A program made the translations under genes and the position numbers. From contig SVMM01000015.1 of the NCBI GenBank assembly GCA_015067435.1, positions 26,868 to 90,867 on the forward strand: a stretch of DNA of 64,000 nucleotides, written 5' to 3'. Origin of the DNA: Oscillospiraceae bacterium. GTDB lineage: Bacteria > Bacillota > Clostridia > Oscillospirales > Oscillospiraceae. Below the pieces are notes generated by a model. That model was given only the letters and a program-made list of their open reading frames with translations, did not search any database and was not told the DNA's origin. Numbering within the stretch: the stretch's first letter is position 1; the number at the start of each line of letters is the position of its first letter. Positions 42,547 to 50,892 of this stretch are shown here, in pieces.

Positions 42547-43080
42547 TCAGCGCTCCAATATCGCCTTGATCTGCGCGAGATCGTCGGCGAAATAGACGCC
42601 CTGTTGCTTCTCCTCGCCGGAAAGCCCCTTGTCGATCATGTGACGGAGCAGGGCGCGGAGATCGTTATAATATCCGTTCAGGTTGTAGAGGATGCACGGC
42701 GCGTCCAGATGCCGCAGCGCGACCTTGCTCATGACCTCCGCGATCTCCTCCAGCGTGCCTGTGCCGCCGGGGAAGGCGATGAACGCGTCGCCCAGCTCGA
42801 TCATCTTCGCTTTGCGCTCGGACATATCCTTTGTGACGATGAGCCGCGTGATGGCATCGTACTCAAGCCCCTCGTCGATAAAGAACTGCGGCTCCACGCC
42901 TGTGACCTCGCCGCCCGATTGCAGGACGCTCTCCGCCAGCTCGCCCATCAGCCCGCACTTCGAGCCGCCGTAGACAAGCACGTGACCGCTCCCGCCGATC
43001 CATGCACCAAGCTCCCGCACAGCGGTTTTGAGCGCGGGATCGTTGCCCTCGTTCGCACCGAGATAGACTGTGATGTTCAT
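42547..43080 (-). CDS. LOG-family nucleotide-binding protein (TIGR00725/00730 type)
   Basis: 177 residues, a Rossmann-fold protein with YGGSKCGLMGELAESVL and the LOG signature FPGGTGTLEEIAEVM near residue 103. LOG proteins release free base from nucleoside 5'-monophosphates such as cytokinin precursors; in bacteria many are of unknown role and may act on AMP. The start overlaps the stop of the RhuM gene (ATGA), so the three genes 44120-42281 form one minus-strand operon. Confidence 0.88.
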   Translation of the reverse strand: MNITVYLGANEGNDPALKTAVRELGAWIGGSGHVLVYGGSKCGLMGELAESVLQSGGEVTGVEPQFFIDEGLEYDAITRLIVTKDMSERKAKMIELGDAFIAFPGGTGTLEEIAEVMSKVALRHLDAPCILYNLNGYYNDLRALLRHMIDKGLSGEEKQQGVYFADDLAQIKAILER

Positions 43081-44120
43081 GGGTGTTTCTCCTCTTTCTC
43101 CTCGTCGAGCAGGAAGCGGTCGAAGTCGCTCTCATACAGCCGATCCTGCACGATGCGGTACTTCTCAAACTGCGTTTCCGCGTGCTGCTTGGCAAGCTCC
43201 GCCGAAACCTTGCCCGCGTCCTGCAAAATATCTCTGTCCCAAAGCTTGAGGAATCCGTTGAGCCGTTCCTCCCAATCCTCCATCGTCATCGGGATGTGGC
43301 GCAGCGCCTGCATTTCCGCCATATCGAGGTAGGCTGACACGATGCGTTCCATCTGCGCAAGCTCCGGCTCGGTCAGGTAGTTCTTGGCGACCGTCACGTC
43401 GTACTTGTGGATCTTGCCGTAGGGCGAGCCGTCCCAGCTCGTCAGACCCATGTGCTCCTTTTCGGCGTCGGCGCGGTGGTAGATGACCTCCGCCGCCGTT
43501 TCGCCGTGGACGGCATAGTGGAGCTTGTTCTGCACGGCGGCAAAGAACCGCTGCGTCGCCTTGGCGGAGGGATCGTAGTCCAGTGCCGTGGCGTAGAGAT
43601 CGGTGATCTTCTGATAAAAGCGGCGCTTGGACATCCTGATCTCGCGTACCTTTTCGAGTTGCTTCTCGAAATAGTCCTGCGTCAGCAGCGTGCCGCCGTT
43701 TTTCAGCCGCTCGTCGTCCATCACCCAGCCCTGGATGGTGTAATCCTTCACAATGCCGTTCGCCCAGCGGCGGAACTGCACCGCGCGCTCGTTGTTGACC
43801 TTGAAGCCGACGGCGATAATAGCCTGCAGGCTGTAATGGTTGGTACTGTATTGCTTGCCATCGCTGGCAGTTGTCAAGTATTTCTTGACAACTGCTTCTT
43901 CTACCAGTTCGCCGTCGGCAAATATGGTTTGAAGATGCTGGCTGATCGCCTGTTTCGACACGCCGTACAGCTCCGCCATCATCTTCTGTGTCAGCCAGAT
44001 ATTCTCATTTTCATAGCGCATTTCGATGCTGGATTTATCCTCGCCGGTTGCGGCGACGTAGGTCAGATACTCCGCCGCCCCGGAGCGCACCGTCAGTACT
44101 TCGGTTCTCTTTTTTGCCAT
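43077..44120 (-). CDS. RhuM-family protein (copy 1, full length)
   Basis: 347 residues, matching virulence RhuM (PF13310) over its length: IEMRYENENIWLTQKMMAELYGVSKQAISQHL is an HTH-like head (split here: NIWLTQKMMAELYGVSK then QAISQHL), followed by STNHYSLQAIIAVGFKVNN, ERAVQFRRWANGIVKDY and DYFEKQLEKVREIRMSKRRF. Family members are carried on islands and phages and are linked to toxin or defence modules; activity is unknown. AAGGGCGG precedes the ATG. A truncated copy is at 49038. Confidence 0.85.
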   Translation of the reverse strand: MAKKRTEVLTVRSGAAEYLTYVAATGEDKSSIEMRYENENIWLTQKMMAELYGVSKQAISQHLQTIFADGELVEEAVVKKYLTTASDGKQYSTNHYSLQAIIAVGFKVNNERAVQFRRWANGIVKDYTIQGWVMDDERLKNGGTLLTQDYFEKQLEKVREIRMSKRRFYQKITDLYATALDYDPSAKATQRFFAAVQNKLHYAVHGETAAEVIYHRADAEKEHMGLTSWDGSPYGKIHKYDVTVAKNYLTEPELAQMERIVSAYLDMAEMQALRHIPMTMEDWEERLNGFLKLWDRDILQDAGKVSAELAKQHAETQFEKYRIVQDRLYESDFDRFLLDEEKEEKHP

Positions 44121-44326
44121 ATACTGCCGCCCTTCAAAGAATTTGCCAGACCTGCCATGCTATCATAGCATATCTTTCACCCAGGCACAAATTGTTATCT
44201 TTCCACAGCGGAGGCATTGTCAGCGCCTTGCTCAAATATCCGTGACAGGCCATCCGATGTATCGTCAAGTTCAGTTTAATCCAGACAGGCGGAAATTGCA
44301 ACCGCGCTCTTACGCCGTTGCGGTCA
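43862..44326 (-). repeat. Duplicated segment, copy 1 (see 49052-49389)
   Basis: Bases 43862-44326 and 49052-49389 are nearly identical, except that copy 2 lacks 127 bases between two GTCAG sites (44092 and 44219 here). The segment covers the first 85 codons of rhuM plus the region upstream of it. Confidence 0.8.
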
Positions 44327-45104
44327 GCTCGTCCATCACTTCCCGCAAGAGCTGGGCGTTCTCGTCCTTGTTCCACTCCTCCTCGATGTCGACGTAGCCG
44401 ATGAACTTATAGTGGATGTCCACGCGCTGATGCTTGAGGCCGTCCGGACCCAGCTCCTTTTCATGCACCACGATCCTGTCGATCAGCTCGTTGAGGATGC
44501 GCGCGTCGAGCTTTTCGATGTCCGTGTACTTCCAGATGACCGGCAGGAACTTTTCAATGTTCTCGTAGACCTCCTCGCTGCTCTCGATCTCCCGCGAAAG
44601 CTCGTCGCGCTTCGCCTTGAGCAGCGCCTGCTCGCGCTCGTAGCCCGGTGCCATCGCCTGATAGCGTTCCTCGCTGATGCGCTCCAGCGCGACGTCCTCA
44701 TAGATCCTCGTGAGGATCTTCGAGAGCTCGTCGATCCGCTTGTCCGCCGCCTTCAGCTCCCGCTTGAGCCGGGCGGTGTCCGCTTTCTTCTTTTCCTCCT
44801 TCGCCGCGACGAGCATCTCCATGTACTTCGCCGTGTACTTTTTGGCAACGACGGCGTTGCGCCGGATGTCCTCCAGCACGAGCCGGCTGAGCGCGTTGTA
44901 GCTGATGGCGTGGGACGTGCAGCGTTGCTTGCCGTAGTTTTTATAAACCCAGCAGGAGAAGCTGGTGTATCCGCCGATGGTGATGCCGTGTTCCTCGCAA
45001 TACTGTGTGAGCAGCGTGCGCTGCGTCTGGATGCTGCCGGACTCGCCGACGCTTCCGTCGTCCTGACTGAGCCTGCAATAGATCGCGGCTGTTTCGTTTG
45101 CCAT
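44310..45104 (-). pseudogene. Large serine recombinase with the catalytic core deleted
   Basis: 264 codons still in frame. The first 40 residues are the start of a TnpX/Tn4451-type resolvase domain (AIYCRLSQDDG, with the catalytic Ser, and SIQTQRTLLTQYCEEHG). They jump straight to CWVYKNYGKQRC, which belongs to the zinc-ribbon/recombinase region, and then the long coiled coil and DUF4368-like tail (VHEKELGPDG, VDIHYKFIGYVDIEEEW). Everything from the YVDDGFSG to SRLGR part and the recombinase domain is missing, about 250-300 residues. It cannot recombine. AAGGGGGC precedes ATG 45104. Confidence 0.8.
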
Positions 45105-45139
45105 GCTGCTTTGCCCCCTTTCCGCGACAAACAATACCG

Positions 45140-45343
45140 CTAAGGCTCGCCAATAGCTATATCCGAATCTGACGAAGAATCGTTCGTAATATTGTCGACG
45201 TTAGCTGTGCGAAAGGACTCGTCGATCAGCTCGCCGACCTTCTGGAAGATATCCTTGTCGCCGCTGTAGAAGCTGGTCGTCTGATACACGACGCCGCGGA
45301 TGACCGTCTGGTTGATTTGAAAATCGCCCTCGAATAAAAACAT
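45140..45343 (-). CDS. Small hypothetical protein
   Basis: 67 residues: MFLFEGDFQINQTVIRGVVY, then an acidic Asp/Ser-rich tail. GAGGTGAG lies eight bases before this ATG, so it is a better start than the long upstream frame, which runs through the transposase scar. No family recognised. It lies just before the recombinase remnant on the same strand. Confidence 0.5.
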   Translation of the reverse strand: MFLFEGDFQINQTVIRGVVYQTTSFYSGDKDIFQKVGELIDESFRTANVDNITNDSSSDSDIAIGEP

Positions 45344-45392
45344 CGCTTTCTCACCTCGTTTTCTCGGCTCTACCACATGGACATCCCCATGC

Positions 45393-45566
45393 TCATGCCG
45401 AAGCCGTGATAACTCCCCCTTTACAAAATACATCTTGGTAGAACAAATCCTCGATCTCCTTGCCGCAGCGCTTCCGAAATCGCGCGAAAGTGGCATGGTC
45501 AGGGACGGGTTCGCCCTCCGGCAGCCACATGAAATCCACCCGATACCGGCAGGCGTAAGTTTTTTC
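45393..45566 (-). pseudogene. IS1182-family transposase fragment
   Basis: A reading frame ending at 45393 contains CRYRVDFMWLPEGEP, VPDHATFARFRKRCGKEIED and LFYQDVFCKGG, which is the conserved N-terminal block of IS1182 transposases (CRxDxxFMWL, PDHxTxARFR). Upstream the frame shifts and downstream it stops, so only about 58 codons remain and no DDE core. Confidence 0.65.
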
Positions 45567-45610
45567 AGATGAGCGTCTTCCGCCGTCCCCGGCGTCTTGG
45601 GCAAAAAGAA

Positions 45611-45671
45611 GCGCTCAGACTGTCCGATCCCCTGCCAAATGATTCGCCCAAGGGTCAGACAGTCTGAGCGC
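45611..45671. repeat. 14-bp inverted repeat next to the IS1182 scar
   Basis: GCGCTCAGACTGTC (45611-45624) and its exact complement (45658-45671), 33 bases apart. It may be an IS end, or an operator/terminator of the neighbouring chemoreceptor gene. The rest of 45344-45731 has no intact gene. Confidence 0.55.
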
Positions 45672-45731
45672 AGGTATTTTCTTTTACTGAGGCCACGCAG
45701 AGATCCGTGCTGCCTCAACGCGATCCCGCTA

Positions 45732-47747
45732 TCAGCTCCTAAGCGTGAACTTCTCAACGAGGTCGTTCAGAAGCTGCGCCTGCGCGGAAAGCTCCTCGCT
45801 TGAAGCGGCCGTCTCCTCGCTCGTCGCGCTGTTGTTCTGCACGACGTCCGCAATCTGCTTGATGCCCTCGCTTACCTGCGCGATGGACACCGCCTGCTGC
45901 TCGCTTGCCTCCGCCATCTCGTTGACCGCGCCGGTGATGGTCTTGATGTTCTCCGCCGCCGACACAAGGCTAGCCGCCGTTTCATCGGCGATGCCGTTGC
46001 CCTTCTGGACCGCTTCGACCGACGCCTTGATGAGGTCGGAGGTGCTCTTCGCAGCTTCCTGAGACTTGGTGGCGAGGTTGCGCACCTCGTCCGCAACGAC
46101 GGCAAAGCCCTTGCCCGCGTTGCCGGCGCGCGCCGCTTCGACTGCCGCGTTCAGCGCGAGAATGTTGGTCTGGAACGCGATATCCTCGATGATCTTGATG
46201 ACCTTGTCGATCTCCATCGAGCTGTTGCTGATGTCCGCCATCGAGCGGATCAGCTCCTGCATACGCTCGTTGCTCTGTGCGACCTGCTGCGCCGTGGCGC
46301 TGACCTGGTCGTTGATGCCCTTGGCGTCATTGGCGTTTTTATGTACCTGCGCAGACAGCTCGGTGATCGTTGCGGACAGCTCCTCAACCGCCGCCGCCTG
46401 CTCCGCGGCGCCTTGAGACAGGCTCTGCGCGCCGCCGGACAGATTGCCAGCGCCCGCGGACACCTGCTGCGAGGACGTGTCGATCTGCGAGATCGTGTCG
46501 TTGAGGGAGTCGGAGATGTTCTCCAGCGCGTTTTTGATCTTGGCAAACTCGCCGGCGTAGTCGAGACTCAGGCGGAACGCAAGATTGCCGTGCGCGATCT
46601 CGCCGAGTACCTTCGCAATCTCGTCAATGTAATCCACATAGGAGTGCAGGCGGTTTGCGGTCTTGCCAAAATTGTCGGACAATGCGCCAAATTCGTCGTT
46701 GGACTGGTAGTCCACCTTGGTGGTCAAGTCGCCGTCCGCAATGCGCTGCGCCGCGTGGTCGAGCTTCTTCACCGGCGCGAGCACCATTCTGTTGACCAGG
46801 AGGAAAATTATCAGGCTAAGCATAATGATCGCCACAACCGCGATAACGGTCAGAAGCTGCGTCAGAGCCTTCGCCTCCGCCATAATCTCCGCCTCGGGGA
46901 CAAAGCAGACAGCCGCCCAATTGGTCCCGGGGACCCACTGGAGATAGAAGTAAAACTGCTTTCCACCGACCTTTGCCTGATGGCTGCCGGCGCTGCCGCT
47001 GCTGACCCATTGCTTCGCCTGTCCGTAAACGGAATCAGGGGACAGCTCGCTGAGCGTCTTGCCCGTCACACTGCTGTCCGCAGCACCGATGACAATACCG
47101 GTGGTCGCGTCCGCAAGGAACGCGCCGCCCGTCTGCTCCAGACGCACCGCGGAAACGACCTCCGAGGTAGAACTCAAATCCACATCGCCCGCCGCGACAC
47201 CGCGCACCGCCCCGCTCTTCGTTTTCAGCGCACGCGCCGCGGTGACGATCATGTTGCCGGTGTCTTCGTCGACGTACGGATCGCCAAACGCAAACACGCT
47301 GTTCTGGACGCCCTGCAAATACCATCCCTGAGCCGTCGGATCATAACCGGCCTCCGGCACCCAGTCGCTCGGATCGATCATGTCCTTCCTTGTCGTAGCA
47401 ACGTACATACCGGTATATACCGCACTGTTCGGGTCATACAGAGATTGCTGGTACGACCTTTGCTCGTCGCGCGTCCACTGGTCGTGATATTCGATCGTCT
47501 TTGCCTCGGTTTCGAGGCTTTCAAGGATGCCGTTGCTCCACGCTTCGATCCTGCTCACCGTGCTGACGGCATTGCTCTCCAACAGATTTGCACTTTCTTC
47601 TCTCAGAATGGCGGTCGTGCGATTTTGCACAATAACAACAATCACTACGATCGCAACAATGATAATGGGGATCAGCACACCCATCAGTTTGAGCTGGATA
47701 CTCACCCTCTTGTTTCCCGCTCCGCCATTTCTAGGATTACCGCTCAT
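45732..47747 (-). CDS. Methyl-accepting chemotaxis protein with dCache sensor
   Basis: 671 residues. Membrane helices at about 20-45 and 285-310 flank a dCache domain ([26 protein letters not shown]), which has all positions of the amino-acid-binding motif except that the central Arg is Gln. HAMP at about 312-365, then a long coiled coil with the hairpin tip [20 protein letters not shown] and [15 protein letters not shown], which contacts CheA/CheW. GGAGG lies eight bases before the ATG. No other chemotaxis genes are near, so it is a cargo receptor of the island or a survivor of the host chromosome. Confidence 0.93.
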   Translation of the reverse strand: MSGNPRNGGAGNKRVSIQLKLMGVLIPIIIVAIVVIVVIVQNRTTAILREESANLLESNAVSTVSRIEAWSNGILESLETEAKTIEYHDQWTRDEQRSYQQSLYDPNSAVYTGMYVATTRKDMIDPSDWVPEAGYDPTAQGWYLQGVQNSVFAFGDPYVDEDTGNMIVTAARALKTKSGAVRGVAAGDVDLSSTSEVVSAVRLEQTGGAFLADATTGIVIGAADSSVTGKTLSELSPDSVYGQAKQWVSSGSAGSHQAKVGGKQFYFYLQWVPGTNWAAVCFVPEAEIMAEAKALTQLLTVIAVVAIIMLSLIIFLLVNRMVLAPVKKLDHAAQRIADGDLTTKVDYQSNDEFGALSDNFGKTANRLHSYVDYIDEIAKVLGEIAHGNLAFRLSLDYAGEFAKIKNALENISDSLNDTISQIDTSSQQVSAGAGNLSGGAQSLSQGAAEQAAAVEELSATITELSAQVHKNANDAKGINDQVSATAQQVAQSNERMQELIRSMADISNSSMEIDKVIKIIEDIAFQTNILALNAAVEAARAGNAGKGFAVVADEVRNLATKSQEAAKSTSDLIKASVEAVQKGNGIADETAASLVSAAENIKTITGAVNEMAEASEQQAVSIAQVSEGIKQIADVVQNNSATSEETAASSEELSAQAQLLNDLVEKFTLRS

Positions 47748-47810
47748 GATAGAAGCCTCCTTTTGTTATTTTGCAAAAGGTGCAACGCGCCTTCAGCGAG
47801 GGTTTTCTTT

Positions 47811-47838
47811 ATTCTAGCACGTTTTGAAATAAATGCAA
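47811..47838 (-). promoter_or_regulatory. Promoter of the chemoreceptor gene
   Basis: Minus strand TTGCAT (47838-47833), 16 bases, TAGAAT (47816-47811), 64 bases before the start. Confidence 0.6.
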
Positions 47839-47937
47839 GTCGGGGGACAACTTGCATAGGCCCGCGCGTAAAATTGCGCGCGAAACAGATGCCGCCGCTG
47901 GTGGCATACAGCTGCTGACGCAGCTGACGTCTCATGC

Positions 47938-47985
47938 GAACTCATTTCAAAAGATCCCATCAATGGAATCTTTTGAAATGAGTTC
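47938..47985. repeat. 18-bp inverted repeat in the gap behind GIY-YIG copy 2
   Basis: GAACTCATTTCAAAAGAT (47938-47955) pairs exactly with 47968-47985; the loop contains CCAT/ATGG, which can extend the stem. It may be a terminator for the minus-strand genes at 48016-48983. Confidence 0.6.
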
Positions 47986-48015
47986 AGTATCAGTCGCCAA
48001 AAAGAGTTTTTTCGT

Positions 48016-48333
48016 TCAACGCGAAAAACCTCTTTCCTTGATCAGCGTCAGCTTCTCCTGCCGCGTGAGGCACTTGAGCTCCGCCTCGCGGCGCATCGCC
48101 TCCTGTTTGGTCGCAAAGGTCTCGTAGTACGCAAGCTCCACGGGGCGGCGCGGCTTCGTGTACTTCGCGCCTGTGCCCGCGTTGTGCGCCGCGACGCGCT
48201 TGTCAAGGTCGTTCGTCCAGCCGCAGTAGAGCGTCCCGTCCGCGCAGCGCAGGAGATAGGTGCAATTTCGCTCCGCTATCGCTTTGAGCCGCGTACTGTC
48301 ACAGGGGGCAATGACCTCATATTGTCCAACCAT
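48016..48333 (-). CDS. GIY-YIG nuclease-domain protein (copy 2, with new N-terminus)
   Basis: 105 residues. From ERN onwards it is nearly identical to the copy at 42281. The original ATG has become ATA, and translation must now start upstream: ATG 48333 (MVGQYEVIAPCDSTRLKAIA) has GAGGAG six bases ahead and follows the stop of the preceding gene closely. The head of about 20 residues is new sequence. Catalytic Arg, His and Glu positions are kept, so activity may be preserved. Confidence 0.75.
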   Translation of the reverse strand: MVGQYEVIAPCDSTRLKAIAERNCTYLLRCADGTLYCGWTNDLDKRVAAHNAGTGAKYTKPRRPVELAYYETFATKQEAMRREAELKCLTRQEKLTLIKERGFSR

Positions 48334-48341
48334 AGCGCTCC

Positions 48342-48983
48342 TCACTCAAAAATCCATTTCTGCCCGTCCGGCATCGTCATCAGCGTGCCGTTCGCGCGTT
48401 CCAGCACCTCGCCCGTGGGATACTTCCGGACAATGACCTCCTCGCGGTAGTCGGGGTCTTCGTACCACCTTGAGAAGACAAGCTTATCCCCCTCGCGCGA
48501 GTCGAGCGATTCCTGCGGTTCAATGGTGAACGAACCTTGCTCCGGCCAAACGACCTGAAACGTGTTCTCGTGTCCCTGCCGCGTGAGCGTCAGCGGCGTG
48601 GTGTGGAGCATCAGGTTGTAGCAATCCGGCACCGCGCCGAGCGGCAGGCGAGCGTGCACCTCCGCCGACTCCATGTCAGCCGCGCAGCGATAAATCAAGA
48701 TTTCCTTCTGCGGGAAATCCACCAGCAGGATGTAGATATGTCCGTCGGTGAAGCAGGGCCTGCCGAAATACTGCCCATCCCGCGCCGTGATCGGCTCATA
48801 CAGCCGCGGCTCGGGGCAACGGATGAACACGAGCCGGTTTTTCTTGAAGGGGTGTTCGTCACGGAACAGCTCCTCCGCTTCGTACAGGTCACCGCTGGTA
48901 TAATCTGAGCCCCACTGCCAGTCGGTGCCGTCCATGCTTTCAAGATTGTTGACGCCGTGGGTGTCAATACGGATATAGTTCAT
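48342..48983 (-). CDS. Hypothetical protein of the island
   Basis: 213 residues starting MNYIRIDTHGVNNLESMDGT; AGGGAG eight bases upstream supports this start over one 16 codons earlier. It is rich in Trp, Tyr and beta-strand-like segments (LVFIRCPEPRLYEPI; EILIYRCAADM; VIVRKYPTGEVLERA), without signal peptide or membrane helix. I recognise no family. It forms a two-gene unit with GIY-YIG copy 2, and the two could be host factors of an old element. Confidence 0.55.
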   Translation of the reverse strand: MNYIRIDTHGVNNLESMDGTDWQWGSDYTSGDLYEAEELFRDEHPFKKNRLVFIRCPEPRLYEPITARDGQYFGRPCFTDGHIYILLVDFPQKEILIYRCAADMESAEVHARLPLGAVPDCYNLMLHTTPLTLTRQGHENTFQVVWPEQGSFTIEPQESLDSREGDKLVFSRWYEDPDYREEVIVRKYPTGEVLERANGTLMTMPDGQKWIFE

Positions 48984-49037
48984 GTTTTTCTCCCTGATCC
49001 TGACAGGAAAAGCCCTCCTGCGAAATGTCAATGACGG

Positions 49038-49364
49038 TCATGACAGACCGCCGCTGGCAGTTGTCAAGTATTTCCTGACAACTGCTTCTTCTACCGGTTC
49101 ACCGTCGGCAAATATGGTTTGAAGATGCTGGCTGATCGCCTGTTTCGACACGCCGTACAGCTCCGCCATCATCTTCTGTGTCAGCCAGATATTCTCATTT
49201 TCATAGCGCATTTCGATGCTGGATTTATCCTCGCCGGTTGCGGCGACGTAGGTCAGATACTCCGCCGCCCCGGAGCGCACCGTCAGCGCCTTGCTCAAAT
49301 ATCCGTGGCAGGCCATCCGATGTGTCGTCAAGCTCAGTTTAATCCAGACAGGCGGAAATTGCAA
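49038..49364 (-). pseudogene. Truncated RhuM copy 2
   Basis: The first 80 or so codons of RhuM (TVRSGAAEYLTYVAATGED to KYLTTASGG) and then unrelated sequence with a stop. Its start has also changed: a 127-base deletion between two GTCAG sites removed the original ATG and fused the frame to what had been upstream non-coding sequence (MQFPPVWIKLSLTTHRM). Only the HTH-like head remains, so loss of function is expected. Confidence 0.8.
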
Positions 49365-49389
49365 CCACGCGCTTACGCCGTCGCGGTCA
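49052..49389 (-). repeat. Duplicated segment, copy 2 with 127-base deletion
   Basis: Partner of 43862-44326. The join reads CACCGTCAGCGCC, where copy 1 has CACCGTCAGTACT and CATTGTCAGCGCC 127 bases apart. Confidence 0.8.
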
Positions 49390-49399
49390 TATCTTCAAA

Positions 49400-49726
49400 T
49401 CACGACGCGAGCTTCAAGGGCTCGTCGGCAAACCCCGCGAACACGAGCTGTCCGGGGATCGCGTCGGCGGCAAGCCGTTCTTCGGCGCGCGCGCGTTCGA
49501 GACGCAGCTCGTCCAGGCGCTCCTTCGCCCGCTTGATCGCCGTCAGCACGTCCTCGACGGTGAAGAGGTGCGCGGGGATCACCGCGTCGGTCGCCTCGTT
49601 CGTCAGCCGCGCGTAGAAGCGGCGGTCGTACCGCTCGTCCATGCAGCTTTGCGGCAGGCGCTCGCGCAGCTCCGCAAGCCGTCCGTTCAAGTCCTCCAGC
49701 CTTTGCAGCAAACGTTCCTCGCTCAT
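49400..49726 (-). CDS. Small helical protein of unknown function
   Basis: 108 residues, predicted mostly helical with heptad-like leucines (MSEERLLQRLEDLNGRLAEL; RAKERLDELRLERARAEERL). GGAGG lies ten bases before the ATG. It diverges from the WYL regulator with an operator-like palindrome near the WYL promoter. The upper half resembles the ends of recombinase coiled coils but I cannot assign it. Confidence 0.55.
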   Translation of the reverse strand: MSEERLLQRLEDLNGRLAELRERLPQSCMDERYDRRFYARLTNEATDAVIPAHLFTVEDVLTAIKRAKERLDELRLERARAEERLAADAIPGQLVFAGFADEPLKLAS

Positions 49727-49764
49727 TTGTAAAAGCCTCCTTCCAAATTCGTACCAAGCCGCTC

Positions 49765-49794
49765 TTGACGGGTTTTGCTTTCCTTTGGTATACT
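49765..49794 (+). promoter_or_regulatory. Promoter of the WYL regulator
   Basis: TTGACG (49765-49770), 18 bases, TATACT (49789-49794). Confidence 0.7.
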
Positions 49795-49811
49795 CATCCT
49801 AACAGTATACC
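49787..49811. promoter_or_regulatory. Operator-like palindrome over the WYL promoter
   Basis: GGTATACT (49787-49794), 9 bases, AGTATACC (49804-49811): a perfect 8-bp inverted repeat covering the -10 box and the start of transcription, a classic place for self-repression by the regulator encoded 31 bases downstream. Confidence 0.6.
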
Positions 49812-49841
49812 TGTACGATAAACAGGATAGGAGGTTCTATT

Positions 49842-50831
49842 ATGCCAAGGTCGACCGGGCAGAAGCTCAAGCTGCTCTACCTCATGGATTATCTGCTCCA
49901 ATACTCCGACGCGGAGCACCCCGTCACGACGCGCCAGCTCATCGCCCACCTCGCCGCGCACGACATCGCCGCCGAGCGCAAGAGCATCTATGACGACATC
50001 GAGGCGCTTCGCACCTACGGCTTAGACGTCGAGCAGGTCGCCGACGGGCAGCTCTACGGCTACTACGTCGCGTCGCGCTGCTTCGAGCTGCCGGAGCTCA
50101 AGCTCTTGGTGGACAGCGTGCAGTCGTCGAAGTTCATCACGCAGCGCAAGACCAACGCGCTCATCAAGAAAATCGAAACGCTTGCGAGCAGCTACGACGC
50201 GCAGCGGCTCCAGCGGCAGGTCTACGTCGCGGGGCGCGTCAAGACGATGAACGAGTCCATTTACTACAACGTCGACGCCGTTCACGCGGGCATCTCGGAG
50301 GATAAAAAAATCCGCTTCCGGTACTTTGAGTACACGGTAGCGAAGGAGCGGCGCTATCGCCGGGACGGCGCGTATTACATCGTCAGCCCCTACGCGCTGA
50401 CATGGGACGACGAGAATTATTACATGGTCGCCTACGAGACGGAGACAGACAGCATTCGCCACTACCGCGTGGACAAGATGACGAACATCGCAACGGTGGA
50501 CGAGCCGCGCGACGGCGCGGCGGCGTACCGCTCGCTGGATATGGCGATGTACTCGCGCAAGGTGTTCGGCATGTTCTCCGGCAGGGAGGAGCGCGTCAGG
50601 CTGCGCTTTGCGAACCACCTCGTCGGCGCGGTGCTCGACCGATTGGGGCAGGACGTGAGCATCATCCCCGACGGGGCGGAGCATTTCACGGTCAGCGCCG
50701 ACGTGGTCGTGAGCCCGCAGTTTTTCGCGTGGCTCTGCGGCTTCGGCGCGGACGCGCAACTCATTGCCCCGGCCGGCGCGGTTGAGCAGATGAAGGCGTA
50801 TGTCGAGGAGATCGCCGCGCTCTATCGGTAG
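49842..50831 (+). CDS. WYL-domain transcriptional regulator
   Basis: 329 residues. An N-terminal winged HTH (about 5-65; KLKLLYLMDYLLQYS, TTRQLIAHLAAHDIAAERKS), a WYL domain at about 145-215 (KIRFRYFEYTVAKERRYR, SPYALTWDDENYYMVAY) and a WCX tail. WYL domains bind nucleic acids or nucleotides and control DNA-damage, phage-defence and CRISPR genes. GGAGG precedes the ATG. It is followed by an AAA ATPase gene after 61 bases, which may be its target. Confidence 0.9.
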   Translation: MPRSTGQKLKLLYLMDYLLQYSDAEHPVTTRQLIAHLAAHDIAAERKSIYDDIEALRTYGLDVEQVADGQLYGYYVASRCFELPELKLLVDSVQSSKFITQRKTNALIKKIETLASSYDAQRLQRQVYVAGRVKTMNESIYYNVDAVHAGISEDKKIRFRYFEYTVAKERRYRRDGAYYIVSPYALTWDDENYYMVAYETETDSIRHYRVDKMTNIATVDEPRDGAAAYRSLDMAMYSRKVFGMFSGREERVRLRFANHLVGAVLDRLGQDVSIIPDGAEHFTVSADVVVSPQFFAWLCGFGADAQLIAPAGAVEQMKAYVEEIAALYR

Positions 50832-50892
50832 GGTAGATTATGGGACAGGGGCTGTGAGAGAATGGGGACGATGAAGAATGAGGAGGCGCGCC

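Noticed and set aside
45140-45757. A 205-codon protein on the minus strand
   Set aside because: It is a chance open frame through an IS1182 scar and an inverted repeat; only the last 67 codons have a ribosome binding site.
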